Below are positions 8,347 to 15,548 of a DNA stretch of 64,000 nt, in pieces. Source of the DNA: an uncultured Chloroflexota bacterium (GTDB taxonomy: Bacteria > Chloroflexota > Anaerolineae > Aggregatilineales > Phototrophicaceae). Positions within the stretch are counted from its first letter, which is position 1, and every line of letters begins with the position of its first letter. The stretch spans positions 1-64,000 of the forward strand of contig CALJKV010000105.1 in assembly GCA_937974245.1 (NCBI GenBank), read 5' to 3'. The notes under the pieces are model-generated. The model did no database searches. It saw only the letters and a program-made list of their open reading frames with translations, and had not been told where the DNA came from. The position numbers were made by a program, and so were the translations under genes.

Positions 8347-9339
8347 ATGTCTAAGAAAATCTCTCGGCGTGATTTCATGCGGGCCAGCGCTGCCACCGGC
8401 GCCGGTGCTTTCCTCGCTGCTCATGGGCTGTCCAGTTCTGTCAAGGCCCAGGCGGATCAGGAATATGTCTATTTATCCATTGTGACGCAGGTTCCCTTCT
8501 GGGTGGATCACCGCATGGCTCTGGAAGATGCAGGGGCGGCACTCGGTGTAACGACGACCTTCACTGGCCCGGTGGACTTTGACCCGGCTGGGCAAGCGCG
8601 GCAGCTTGATGAGATTGTTGCCCGCAATCCTGCCGGCATCATTATCTTTCCAGGCGATCCGGCAACCCTGAATGCTGGCATTAACCGCGCGGTGGAAGCA
8701 GGTATCCCGGTCGTCATGGTCATCAGTGACGCGCCGGAAAGCAAACGCTCTTCCAACCTGGGTATCAATGGCTTCAACGCTGGGCGCATTGGTGGCGAGA
8801 TGCTGGCGACCGCCATCGGCGGTGAGGGGAAGGTCATATTGGGCACGTTCCAAAGCCCCAACGTTCTGGAGCGTGTTGAGGGCTACCGCTCGATTTTCGC
8901 GGAAAAGTATCCGAACATCGAGGTGGTGGACGTCGTTGACGACCGTGCAGACCCGGCTTACGCCCCGACCGCATATTCGGCGGCTATCGCAGCTAACCCG
9001 GATATCGTCGGTATTGGCGGTACGGATGGTGACAGTGGACGCGGCGCGGCGATTGCAGTACGCGATGCCGGGCGTGTGGGCGAAATCAAAATCGTAGCCA
9101 TGGATCGCAACGATGACATGATGCCTTTTATCCAGGATGGCACGATCTACGGAACCGTGGTGCAGAAAAGCTACACTGAGATGTTCCTGGCAGTCTATAT
9201 GCTCTACTGGCTCAAGAATGATCTGCTGAAGGTAGTCCCAGACTGGCGTGCTGCAGGCCTGAACATCCTGCCGGAACGGGTTGAAACCGGTGTGTTCCCC
9301 GTCACCGCTGAGAATGTAGAACAGTTCATCCGCGTATAG
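8347..9339 (+). CDS. TAT-exported periplasmic sugar-binding protein (importer 1)
   Basis: A 330-residue type I periplasmic binding protein (Peripla_BP_4). The N-terminus MSKKISRRDFMRASAATG carries a twin-arginine signal (SRRDFM) and cleavage is likely after SVKAQA. The mature part has the two-lobe pattern: VPFWVDHRMALEDAG, IIIFPGDP, GINGFNAGRIGGEMLA, FQSPNVLERVEGYRS and GTDGDSGRGAAIAVRD. An ATG at 8332 gives five extra residues, but AAAGGAAATGTT before 8347 serves as its ribosome-binding site. Export folded through TAT differs from the Sec-type signal of the second binding protein encoded at 14364. Confidence 0.9.
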   Translation: MSKKISRRDFMRASAATGAGAFLAAHGLSSSVKAQADQEYVYLSIVTQVPFWVDHRMALEDAGAALGVTTTFTGPVDFDPAGQARQLDEIVARNPAGIIIFPGDPATLNAGINRAVEAGIPVVMVISDAPESKRSSNLGINGFNAGRIGGEMLATAIGGEGKVILGTFQSPNVLERVEGYRSIFAEKYPNIEVVDVVDDRADPAYAPTAYSAAIAANPDIVGIGGTDGDSGRGAAIAVRDAGRVGEIKIVAMDRNDDMMPFIQDGTIYGTVVQKSYTEMFLAVYMLYWLKNDLLKVVPDWRAAGLNILPERVETGVFPVTAENVEQFIRV

Positions 9340-9372
9340 GTTTTGGGGTGCGAAGCGAGACGCGAGAATAGG

Positions 9373-9402
9373 TTGAGATTGCCCTATAATAAGGCTTCTC
9401 AA
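9373..9402 (+). promoter_or_regulatory. Dyad around a TATAAT box upstream of the IclR gene
   Basis: TTGAGA (9373-9378) and TCTCAA (9397-9402) form an inverted repeat centred on TATAAT (9385-9390). A regulator bound there would cover the -10 box, which fits autoregulation by the IclR protein encoded 27 bases downstream. No good -35 box is seen at 17 bases, which would suit an activated or weak promoter. Confidence 0.4.
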
Positions 9403-9428
9403 TCTATGTATAAACGAAAGAGTAGAAC

Positions 9429-10226
9429 GTGTCACCACAGGATAAAGACGATCGTTACAACATTCGCGTACTCGACCGCGCTATCAGTGTTCTCTCTGTG
9501 CTTTCGGATGGGCGTCCGCGCACATTGGGTGAGCTGAGTGAGGAAGTCGCTTTGAACAACAGCACGACCTTCCGCTTGCTCTCCAACCTGGCTTCGCATA
9601 ACTATGTGGAGCGCGACTCGCAAACCAGCAAATATACGCTTGGGATCGCTTGCCTGGAGCTTGCGCGTTCCTACCAGGCAAGCAATACCCTGCGCCGGGC
9701 CTCGCTGACCGAGCTTCAGGCGCTTCGAGATGAGACCGGTGAAACCATTCATCTGGCAGTGCTGGATCACATGGAGGTGGTTTATCTCGAAAAGCTACAC
9801 GGCCTTCACGCGATTGGTCTGATGTCTTCGCACGTTGGCGGGCGAGCACTGGCATATTGCACCGGCTTGGGGAAGGCGCTGCTGGCCTTTCTCGAACCTG
9901 AAGAGGTTCGGGAAGCCTTTAAGAATACGACTTTCAAGCGCTTCACCAACACAACCATCGTTGAGCTAGACCAGCTCATGGTCGAACTAGAAACCATCCG
10001 CCAGCAAGGTTATGCCTTTGATCGTGGAGAACACGAGATGGATGTCCGCTGTGTGGCGATGCCGATCTTCGGAGCAGATGGACGGGTCACTGCGGCGATC
10101 AGCATCGCAGGGCCAGCTAACCGGATGGAACCCCTTGAAACCGATCACGAACGTATTGACGGTATGCTGCGTACGGCGGCAGTGATTTCCGCCCGATTGG
10201 GCTATCGTCCGTTGCAAAACGAATAG
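9429..10226 (+). CDS. IclR-family transcriptional regulator
   Basis: A 265-residue regulator with a winged HTH (about residues 8-70: IRVLDRAISVLSVLSDG, TLGELSEEVALNNSTTFRLL) and the C-terminal effector-binding domain (GETIHLAVLDHMEVVYLEK, GKALLAFLEPEE, IRQQGYAFDRGEHEMDVRCV, AAISIAGPANRM). It starts with GTG after GAAAGAGTAG. It probably senses a sugar-acid intermediate and controls the surrounding island. Its effector domain closely resembles the one fused to the ATPase encoded at 15549-17609 (for example GETTHLAVLD, FGLDREEHEPGIRCIAVPI), which suggests that the two domains read the same or related ligands. Confidence 0.92.
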   Translation: MSPQDKDDRYNIRVLDRAISVLSVLSDGRPRTLGELSEEVALNNSTTFRLLSNLASHNYVERDSQTSKYTLGIACLELARSYQASNTLRRASLTELQALRDETGETIHLAVLDHMEVVYLEKLHGLHAIGLMSSHVGGRALAYCTGLGKALLAFLEPEEVREAFKNTTFKRFTNTTIVELDQLMVELETIRQQGYAFDRGEHEMDVRCVAMPIFGADGRVTAAISIAGPANRMEPLETDHERIDGMLRTAAVISARLGYRPLQNE

Positions 10227-10243
10227 AAGGGACCAACAACTCG

Positions 10244-10924
10244 ATGAAGAAAATCATCAACCAACGCCAGCGCACCCCTGATCCAGAGGTGCTGCAAGGA
10301 TTCAAGGATTTACTGAATGTCTATAGCCCATCCTGCGTAGTCGCCGATTCTCAGGAACGCGCGGGCGTCATGTACAGTTATATGAAACCACTGTCTACGA
10401 AGACGCGCTTCGTGGGCCCGGCGCTCACCGTCCGGTTGGAGCCGGGGAATTTGGTCGATTGCCTGGATGCACTGTCAGTCGCTGGGGCAGGCGATGTGAT
10501 TGTGGTTGATGCTGCTGGTGAGACCGAGACATCAATCTGGGGCGGTCTGATGAGCGGCCTGTGCAAAATGAAGGGTGTGGTCGGCGCCGTAGTTGACGGG
10601 GCGATACGCGATACTGACGAGACGCGCGACATAGACTTCTCCATCTTCTCCAAAGCCATCGTACCCCGCTCGACACATTCACCCTATTCCGGGCGACTCG
10701 ATCCTATCGAGATCAATGTACCCATCCAGTGCGCGGGCATTCTCGTCAACCCCGGTGACCTTATCCTGGGAGATGAAATCGGCGTTGTGGTCATTCCACT
10801 GGATAACGCTGCCCAGATATTGAAAACCGCCCGCAATCTGGCCGACAAAGAGGAACAAACCCGAGCGAAGATTCGCGAAGGCAAGACAGTAGAGCAGCTT
10901 CTGGCCGAATTTGGCCGGTTGTAA
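10244..10924 (+). CDS. RraA-like / HMG aldolase-fold protein
   Basis: A 226-residue member of the RraA/4-hydroxy-4-methyl-2-oxoglutarate aldolase fold. Marks are RFVGPALTVRLEPG, VVDAAGETETSIWGGLMS, GVVGAVVDGAIRDTDE (the conserved GxxxDGxxRD) and ILGDEIGVVVIP. In catabolic operons such proteins often act as metal-dependent aldolases, decarboxylases or dehydratases of keto acids rather than RNase E inhibitors. The neighbourhood of KDPG aldolase and KDG kinase genes points to sugar-acid metabolism, but the reaction is not readable. It starts 17 bases after the IclR stop, so they are likely co-transcribed. Confidence 0.82.
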   Translation: MKKIINQRQRTPDPEVLQGFKDLLNVYSPSCVVADSQERAGVMYSYMKPLSTKTRFVGPALTVRLEPGNLVDCLDALSVAGAGDVIVVDAAGETETSIWGGLMSGLCKMKGVVGAVVDGAIRDTDETRDIDFSIFSKAIVPRSTHSPYSGRLDPIEINVPIQCAGILVNPGDLILGDEIGVVVIPLDNAAQILKTARNLADKEEQTRAKIREGKTVEQLLAEFGRL

Positions 10925-11051
10925 TCGCCAGGCTATTTGAGCGGTGGCAATACTGCGTGCTGTACGAAATTGGAAGTTCAGGGTTTTGGATAATCAAGCG
11001 AACAGGCTGCCCGTTGTTTCCATGAATGCAGCCTGATGAGAGGAGCAAAAT

Positions 11052-12230
11052 ATGGCAGCAAGCAACACTCAGCGACAGGATCGCCTGAGAGAACAGATGA
11101 AAGCAGGGGGCATGGACGCTCTTGTCGTCCGCCTGCCGGAAAATGTAGTCTTTACAACTGATTACTGGCCGCATCATAGTTTTTCGTTTGTCGTTTTTCC
11201 GAAGGATGGCAAGCCGCATCTGTTCGTACCTGAAATCGAAGCCGATTACACCAACCCGGATTGGGCAGAGGTTTCCTTGTTCGGGTGGGGACTGCTCAAA
11301 GATGGCGATCTCTACGAGAACTACCGGCGTTTGCTCACAGAAGCCCGCGACGTCCTCGGTCTGGGACGCGCGACCGTCGGTGTTGAAAAGAGCATGGAAG
11401 TTGTCGGGGCGTCATACCGTTCTGCCGAACCCGTTGTCCCGTCTGGCCCGTGGCAGGGCTTGATTGCCAGTGTGTTCGAAAACGCCAACATCGTTGATGC
11501 CTCCGATATGATTCAGGCGACGCGGTCCATCAAAGGTGAGTATGAGCTTAATATGCTGCGCCGCGCTAATGAAATCGCCGAGATGGGGATGAACGAGTTC
11601 CTGGCGAAAATCGAACCGGGAATGACCGAAGTCGAGGTCGGTGCGCTGATTGAATACAAGATTCGGGCAAGTGGCCCTGGCTATAAGGGCGCGCGTCTCG
11701 TCCGTGCCTCAGCCGAAGTGGGTGCCGGGGTAATCGGCAGCACCAAAGGGACACTGCTGGTGCCTTCGACAACTTATACCATCCAGGCGGGCGACATCGT
11801 GATGGTCGAACTGGCGACGGTCGTGGATGGGTACTACTCCGACCTGACCTATGTGGCCATCGCTGGTGAGCCGAATGAACGCCAGCGCGAAGTGTACAAC
11901 ACGGTGCTGGAAGCACAGCAGGCAGGAGCAGCCCGGATGAAAGCCGGGAATTCCTTCGCCGCGCCGGATGATGCCGCGCGTAAGGTTCTGGTCAATGCCG
12001 GCCTGGGGGATTACTTTGTCCATATCACCGGCCACGCAGTCGGTTTCCGTTATCACGAATTCATTCCCTTCCTGCTTCCGGGTATGCCAGGCACGCTGGA
12101 GACCGGCATGGTCAGCAGCGTAGAGCCGGGCGTCTATATCCCCGATTTCGGCGGTATTCGCATTGAAGATAACGTCGCTGTCGGGACGGAAGGCCCCATC
12201 TTCCTGTCAACCCCACGCAAGCCGTGGTAG
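11052..12230 (+). CDS. M24-family (Xaa-Pro aminopeptidase/creatinase fold) protein
   Basis: A 392-residue two-domain protein: a creatinase N-terminal domain (about 1-150) and a pita-bread M24 domain. Of the five usual metal ligands, the second Asp (GYYSDLTY), His (TGHAVGFRYHE), and both Glu (SVEPGVY, GGIRIED) are present. The first Asp, usually in IDxG, is Glu here (MVELATVVDGYYSD). It may be a peptidase or, given the context, a creatinase-like C-N hydrolase for a small molecule. The start follows GAGAGGAGCAAAAT. It sits between the RraA-like and SDR genes in the same direction. Confidence 0.83.
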   Translation: MAASNTQRQDRLREQMKAGGMDALVVRLPENVVFTTDYWPHHSFSFVVFPKDGKPHLFVPEIEADYTNPDWAEVSLFGWGLLKDGDLYENYRRLLTEARDVLGLGRATVGVEKSMEVVGASYRSAEPVVPSGPWQGLIASVFENANIVDASDMIQATRSIKGEYELNMLRRANEIAEMGMNEFLAKIEPGMTEVEVGALIEYKIRASGPGYKGARLVRASAEVGAGVIGSTKGTLLVPSTTYTIQAGDIVMVELATVVDGYYSDLTYVAIAGEPNERQREVYNTVLEAQQAGAARMKAGNSFAAPDDAARKVLVNAGLGDYFVHITGHAVGFRYHEFIPFLLPGMPGTLETGMVSSVEPGVYIPDFGGIRIEDNVAVGTEGPIFLSTPRKPW

Positions 12231-12248
12231 GAGTTTTAGGAGCATACT

Positions 12249-13019
12249 ATGCGTCTAAAAGATAAAGTTGCTATTGTCACAGGGTCAGCCAAGGGGATCG
12301 GCTGGGGGATCGCGACGGTGCTCGCCAGCGAAGGTGCCCGCGTGGTCGTTGCCGATTGGGATGAAGTCGGTGCGAAGAAAACCGCGGAAGAGATTCGCAA
12401 TAACGGTGGCGATGCCATCGCTGTGAAGTGCGATGTCTCCAACGAAGACCAGGTGCAGGCGCTGGTCCAGGCTGCGCTGAGTAAATACGGTCGCATTGAT
12501 GTCCTGGTCAACAATGCGGGCATCGGTGTTTACATGCCAGTGACCGAGGCCAGCAGCGCAGATTGGGACCGCTGTCTCGGTGTAAACCTCAAAGGGGTCT
12601 TCCTGTGCTGTAAGTACACGATCCCCCACATGCTCAACCAGGGCAAAGGGGCCATCGTCAATATCTCGTCAGTGCATTCCTACGCCAATGTGAACGGTAC
12701 CGCCCCTTATGCGGCTAGCAAAGGTGGCGTGACCGCCCTTACCCGCCAGATGGCTATGGACTACGGCCCGACCATCCGCGTGAACTCAATCGCTCCCGGA
12801 TGGGTACTGACCCCGCTAATTCAGGGTATCTTCGACAGCTATCCCGATCCGGCGGGGCAACAAGCCCAGGTCGAACAGCGCCAGGTGATGAAGCGCATCG
12901 GGCGCCCGGAGGATATTGGACATGCCGCTGCCTTCTTTGCCAGCGACGAAGCATCGTTCATCACGGGTGCCCAACTCTTTGTAGATGGCGGTCTGACCGC
13001 CCAGCTTGAGAGCTGGTAG
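12249..13019 (+). CDS. Short-chain dehydrogenase/reductase
   Basis: A 256-residue classical SDR. Present are the cofactor motif TGSAKGIGWG, the NNAG motif (VLVNNAGIGVY), catalytic Ser (NISSVHSY), YAASKGG (Tyr and Lys of YxxxK), and the C-terminal SFITGAQLFVDGGLT. Asp at the end of beta-2 (VVADWDE) suggests NAD preference. In this island it probably oxidises a sugar or sugar acid on the way to KDG, for instance a 3- or 5-keto step; this is inference. It starts 18 bases after the M24 gene with GGAG ahead of the ATG. Confidence 0.92.
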   Translation: MRLKDKVAIVTGSAKGIGWGIATVLASEGARVVVADWDEVGAKKTAEEIRNNGGDAIAVKCDVSNEDQVQALVQAALSKYGRIDVLVNNAGIGVYMPVTEASSADWDRCLGVNLKGVFLCCKYTIPHMLNQGKGAIVNISSVHSYANVNGTAPYAASKGGVTALTRQMAMDYGPTIRVNSIAPGWVLTPLIQGIFDSYPDPAGQQAQVEQRQVMKRIGRPEDIGHAAAFFASDEASFITGAQLFVDGGLTAQLESW

Positions 13020-13047
13020 GAACTGATAAAGGGTCCGCAAACATAAG

Positions 13048-14217
13048 ATGGGAACAGTCATGGAGCAAGCTACGTCCAAATACGATATCACCCGGGATGA
13101 TCTCGGTCGTTTCCAGAAGGGTGGCCCAACCTTTGTCACCTTTGGCGAAACAATGGTGCGGGAGATCCCAGCGGATCTCCAGCGTCCCGAGATGACCCGC
13201 ATGGTTTATGTGGCGTTGGCGGGAAGCGAATTTTCCATGGCGGTGCTGCTGTCACGCCTGGGTATCCCAGTCGCGTATATCACCAGGGTGCCGGATAATC
13301 CCTACGGTTGGATGTTGCGGGATACCGCACGCGCTAACGGTGTCAATACAGATCACTTTGTTTGGGCACATAAATCCGAGCCGATAGGACGCTACATCTA
13401 CGAACAGGGTCACACGCCTCGCGCCAGCCTGGTCTGGTACCAGCGTATGTTCTCCGCCGCCAGTCGTCTCGCTAGCGGCATGGTAGATTGGGGCATGGTG
13501 CTGCATCACTGTAAGCTGCTGCACGTTTCAGGAATCTCGTTCGGTTTAGCCAGCCACAGTGGTTACAGCACGAACTATCTGTTAGATGCATTCCATGAGG
13601 CATTGACAATGAAGCCTGCGGATTGCCGGGTCGGCATAGATTTTAACTACCGTTCGACTCTGTGGACTGCGGAGGAATGCGCCCGCACCCTGACGCCCCT
13701 GGTCGAGAATCACGTCGATATCCTCATCACCTCGACCTATGATATGGCCCGTTTCTACGGAATTGGCTGCGGACGCTACAAGGCGACTCAGGTGCTCAAT
13801 GGCGAAGCGGACGATCTGGATGACGAGGACCTGCGCGCTTTTGGTCGCACGGTGATTGACCGTTTCAACTTGCGTACCCTGGCGATCACCATGCGCCAAC
13901 CGGAAAGCTCGGAGACGCATTTATGGGAGGCGGCAGCTTTCGATAGAGAAGGCAACTTCTACCGGTCGAAACAGCCCCGGCCAATCACGCTGCTGGATCG
14001 GATCGGCGGTGGGGATGCCTGGAGCAGTGGTTTTTACTACGGCCTGCTGACGGAGAATTGCGGAGCCGACCAGTTGGAAAAAGGCGTTCTGGTTGGGGAT
14101 GCCGCCACTCGTTTGAAGCAAACCATCATGTTCGATTTACCCGTCATTCAGCCGGCTGAGGTACAAGCACTCTTGTTAGCTGACCTCAGCGGCAATGAAC
14201 ATCAGACTGTGCGATGA
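13048..14217 (+). CDS. kdgK: PfkB-family sugar kinase, probable 2-keto-3-deoxygluconate kinase
   Basis: A 389-residue ribokinase-family enzyme, longer than typical KdgK (about 310), with a roughly 25-residue polar N-terminal extension. Seen are the N-terminal FVTFGETMVREIPAD (KDG kinases usually begin with GE), GSEFSMAVLLSRLG, the DFNYRSTLW substrate loop and the catalytic GGGDAWSSGFYYGLL with the base Asp. With the aldolase encoded at 5056 it would give the lower part of a modified Entner-Doudoroff route: KDG to KDPG to pyruvate and glyceraldehyde 3-phosphate. An internal ATG at 13060 is an alternative start. Confidence 0.8.
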   Translation: MGTVMEQATSKYDITRDDLGRFQKGGPTFVTFGETMVREIPADLQRPEMTRMVYVALAGSEFSMAVLLSRLGIPVAYITRVPDNPYGWMLRDTARANGVNTDHFVWAHKSEPIGRYIYEQGHTPRASLVWYQRMFSAASRLASGMVDWGMVLHHCKLLHVSGISFGLASHSGYSTNYLLDAFHEALTMKPADCRVGIDFNYRSTLWTAEECARTLTPLVENHVDILITSTYDMARFYGIGCGRYKATQVLNGEADDLDDEDLRAFGRTVIDRFNLRTLAITMRQPESSETHLWEAAAFDREGNFYRSKQPRPITLLDRIGGGDAWSSGFYYGLLTENCGADQLEKGVLVGDAATRLKQTIMFDLPVIQPAEVQALLLADLSGNEHQTVR

Positions 14218-14221
14218 TGAC

Positions 14222-14234
14222 GAAATGTAATTTC
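14222..14234 (+). promoter_or_regulatory. Candidate IclR-type operator ahead of importer 2
   Basis: GAAATGTAATTTC is a perfect 5+5 inverted repeat with a 3-base centre, similar to the GAAAT/ATTTC core of known IclR operators. It lies 4 bases past the kinase stop and 130 bases before the second binding-protein gene. A weak promoter (TTGACA at 14309, poor -10) lies between. It is the best dyad in this gap. Confidence 0.4.
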
Positions 14235-14363
14235 TGGCAAACGTTTTAGCGCACTGCTTATAGTCAGAAAGTCTTGAGGGAGGTGAGGCACATCTATTAA
14301 AACAACTTTTGACACCGATAACCTTTCTTGTAAGTAAATCTAAGTTTTCGAGGAGATATCAAG

Positions 14364-15434
14364 ATGAAACGGAACACCTTCTTCCTGTTAGTCATGGTTC
14401 TGACGATAGCAATCTCTTCAGTCGCTATTGTCGCAGCACAAGATGGTTACACTGCCCCAGCCCCGGCCTTCAACCCGATGCCGCTGGCTGCTGGTGCTCA
14501 GGCTGAATGCAGCAATGTTGCCTATGACGGCAGCAGCGCGGCGCGCATCGCCTACATGCCGCCCGCTACGGAATTCAATTACTACATGGCTATTGGTGCC
14601 GGTATCGAACAAAAAGCGGGTGAACTGGGCGTCGAAACCTTCATGCTTGCCCCCCAGAGCGGTTCGGATATCGCCGGGCAGATGAGCATGATCCAGGACG
14701 TCCTGACACAGGGCGTTGATGCCATTATCCTCTCCACCCATGACGAGAACGCAGCCGCCCCCCTGGTCAAGCAGGCGGTGGATAGAGGCGTTGCGATCAT
14801 TATCGTGAACTCGGACATCCCCAACTTCCCCACCCCAGTCAACGGCGTCGTGGGCTATGCCCAGCGCAAGGGGACTTATGACCTGGGCATGTACGTAGTT
14901 GGCAAGATGGGTGGCACGGCCAATGTCGGCGTCCTTGAGGGGCTGCCGGGCTATCACTCTACCGAACGCATCGGTGGTTTCCTGGATGCCTTCTCTAACT
15001 TCCCCGGAATGCAAATTGTGGCGACACTACCGACTGAGTGGAACGTGGAAACCGGCAATACCGCCATGACCGATATGCTGACCGCTCATCCTGAAATCAA
15101 CGTGGTGGTTGCGGCCAACGACTACATCGCCATCGGGGCGGCGCGGGCGGCACAGGCGCAGGGCCGGAGTGATGTTCTGATTTTCGGTAACGACGGCGAC
15201 ACCACCGGTCTGGAGGACATCGCTGCTGGTACGTGGACGGGCACTGTCAACACGACACCATTCGTGATGGGACAGGTCGCACTGCAGGTGACCATGGACT
15301 GCCTGAATGGCAGCTATCCTGGTGGCTGGACTGAAACCCCCACCGTACCGACGGATGCAACCAACGTCATGCAGTTCATCTGCCAACCGGAAACACTCTT
15401 CCCCCCACTGGGTAACACCTACACATGCGAGTAA
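14364..15434 (+). CDS. Periplasmic sugar-binding protein (importer 2)
   Basis: A 356-residue type I binding protein with a Sec signal (MKRNTFFLLVMVLTIAIS..., cleavage likely after VAAQ). The mature chain shows IAYMPPATEFNYYMAIGAG, VDAIILSTHDENAAAPLVKQA, YAQRKGTYDLGMYVVGKMGG, GLPGYHSTERIGGF and VVVAANDYIAIGAARAAQ, as in xylose and ribose-type binding proteins. Four Cys residues are present in the mature chain. It starts after GAGGAGATATCAAG, a strong ribosome-binding site. The ATPase and permease genes of importer 2 follow. Confidence 0.9.
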   Translation: MKRNTFFLLVMVLTIAISSVAIVAAQDGYTAPAPAFNPMPLAAGAQAECSNVAYDGSSAARIAYMPPATEFNYYMAIGAGIEQKAGELGVETFMLAPQSGSDIAGQMSMIQDVLTQGVDAIILSTHDENAAAPLVKQAVDRGVAIIIVNSDIPNFPTPVNGVVGYAQRKGTYDLGMYVVGKMGGTANVGVLEGLPGYHSTERIGGFLDAFSNFPGMQIVATLPTEWNVETGNTAMTDMLTAHPEINVVVAANDYIAIGAARAAQAQGRSDVLIFGNDGDTTGLEDIAAGTWTGTVNTTPFVMGQVALQVTMDCLNGSYPGGWTETPTVPTDATNVMQFICQPETLFPPLGNTYTCE

Positions 15435-15467
15435 TCGTCTGACGAACTGGCGGAATAAAGAGACTGT

Positions 15468-15493
15468 GAGGGGCATGGGCAACCATGTCCCTC
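15468..15493 (+). terminator. Hairpin between binding-protein and ATPase genes
   Basis: GAGGGGCATGG and CCATGTCCCTC pair over 11 bases (one G-U) around a GCAA tetraloop. No T run follows, so it is more likely an mRNA 3'-end stabiliser or attenuator than a full terminator. Such hairpins commonly raise binding-protein mRNA over ATPase and permease mRNA in ABC operons. Confidence 0.55.
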
Positions 15494-15548
15494 GCTCTCA
15501 ACTTCCACCGGATATGGTAACTTGACTTATTGTTTTAGGGGCGTTGTG

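Noticed and set aside
8473..9438. 321-codon minus-strand frame opposite the TAT binding-protein gene
   Set aside because: It is a shadow of a well-supported gene; no domain is recognisable and codon periodicity follows the other strand.
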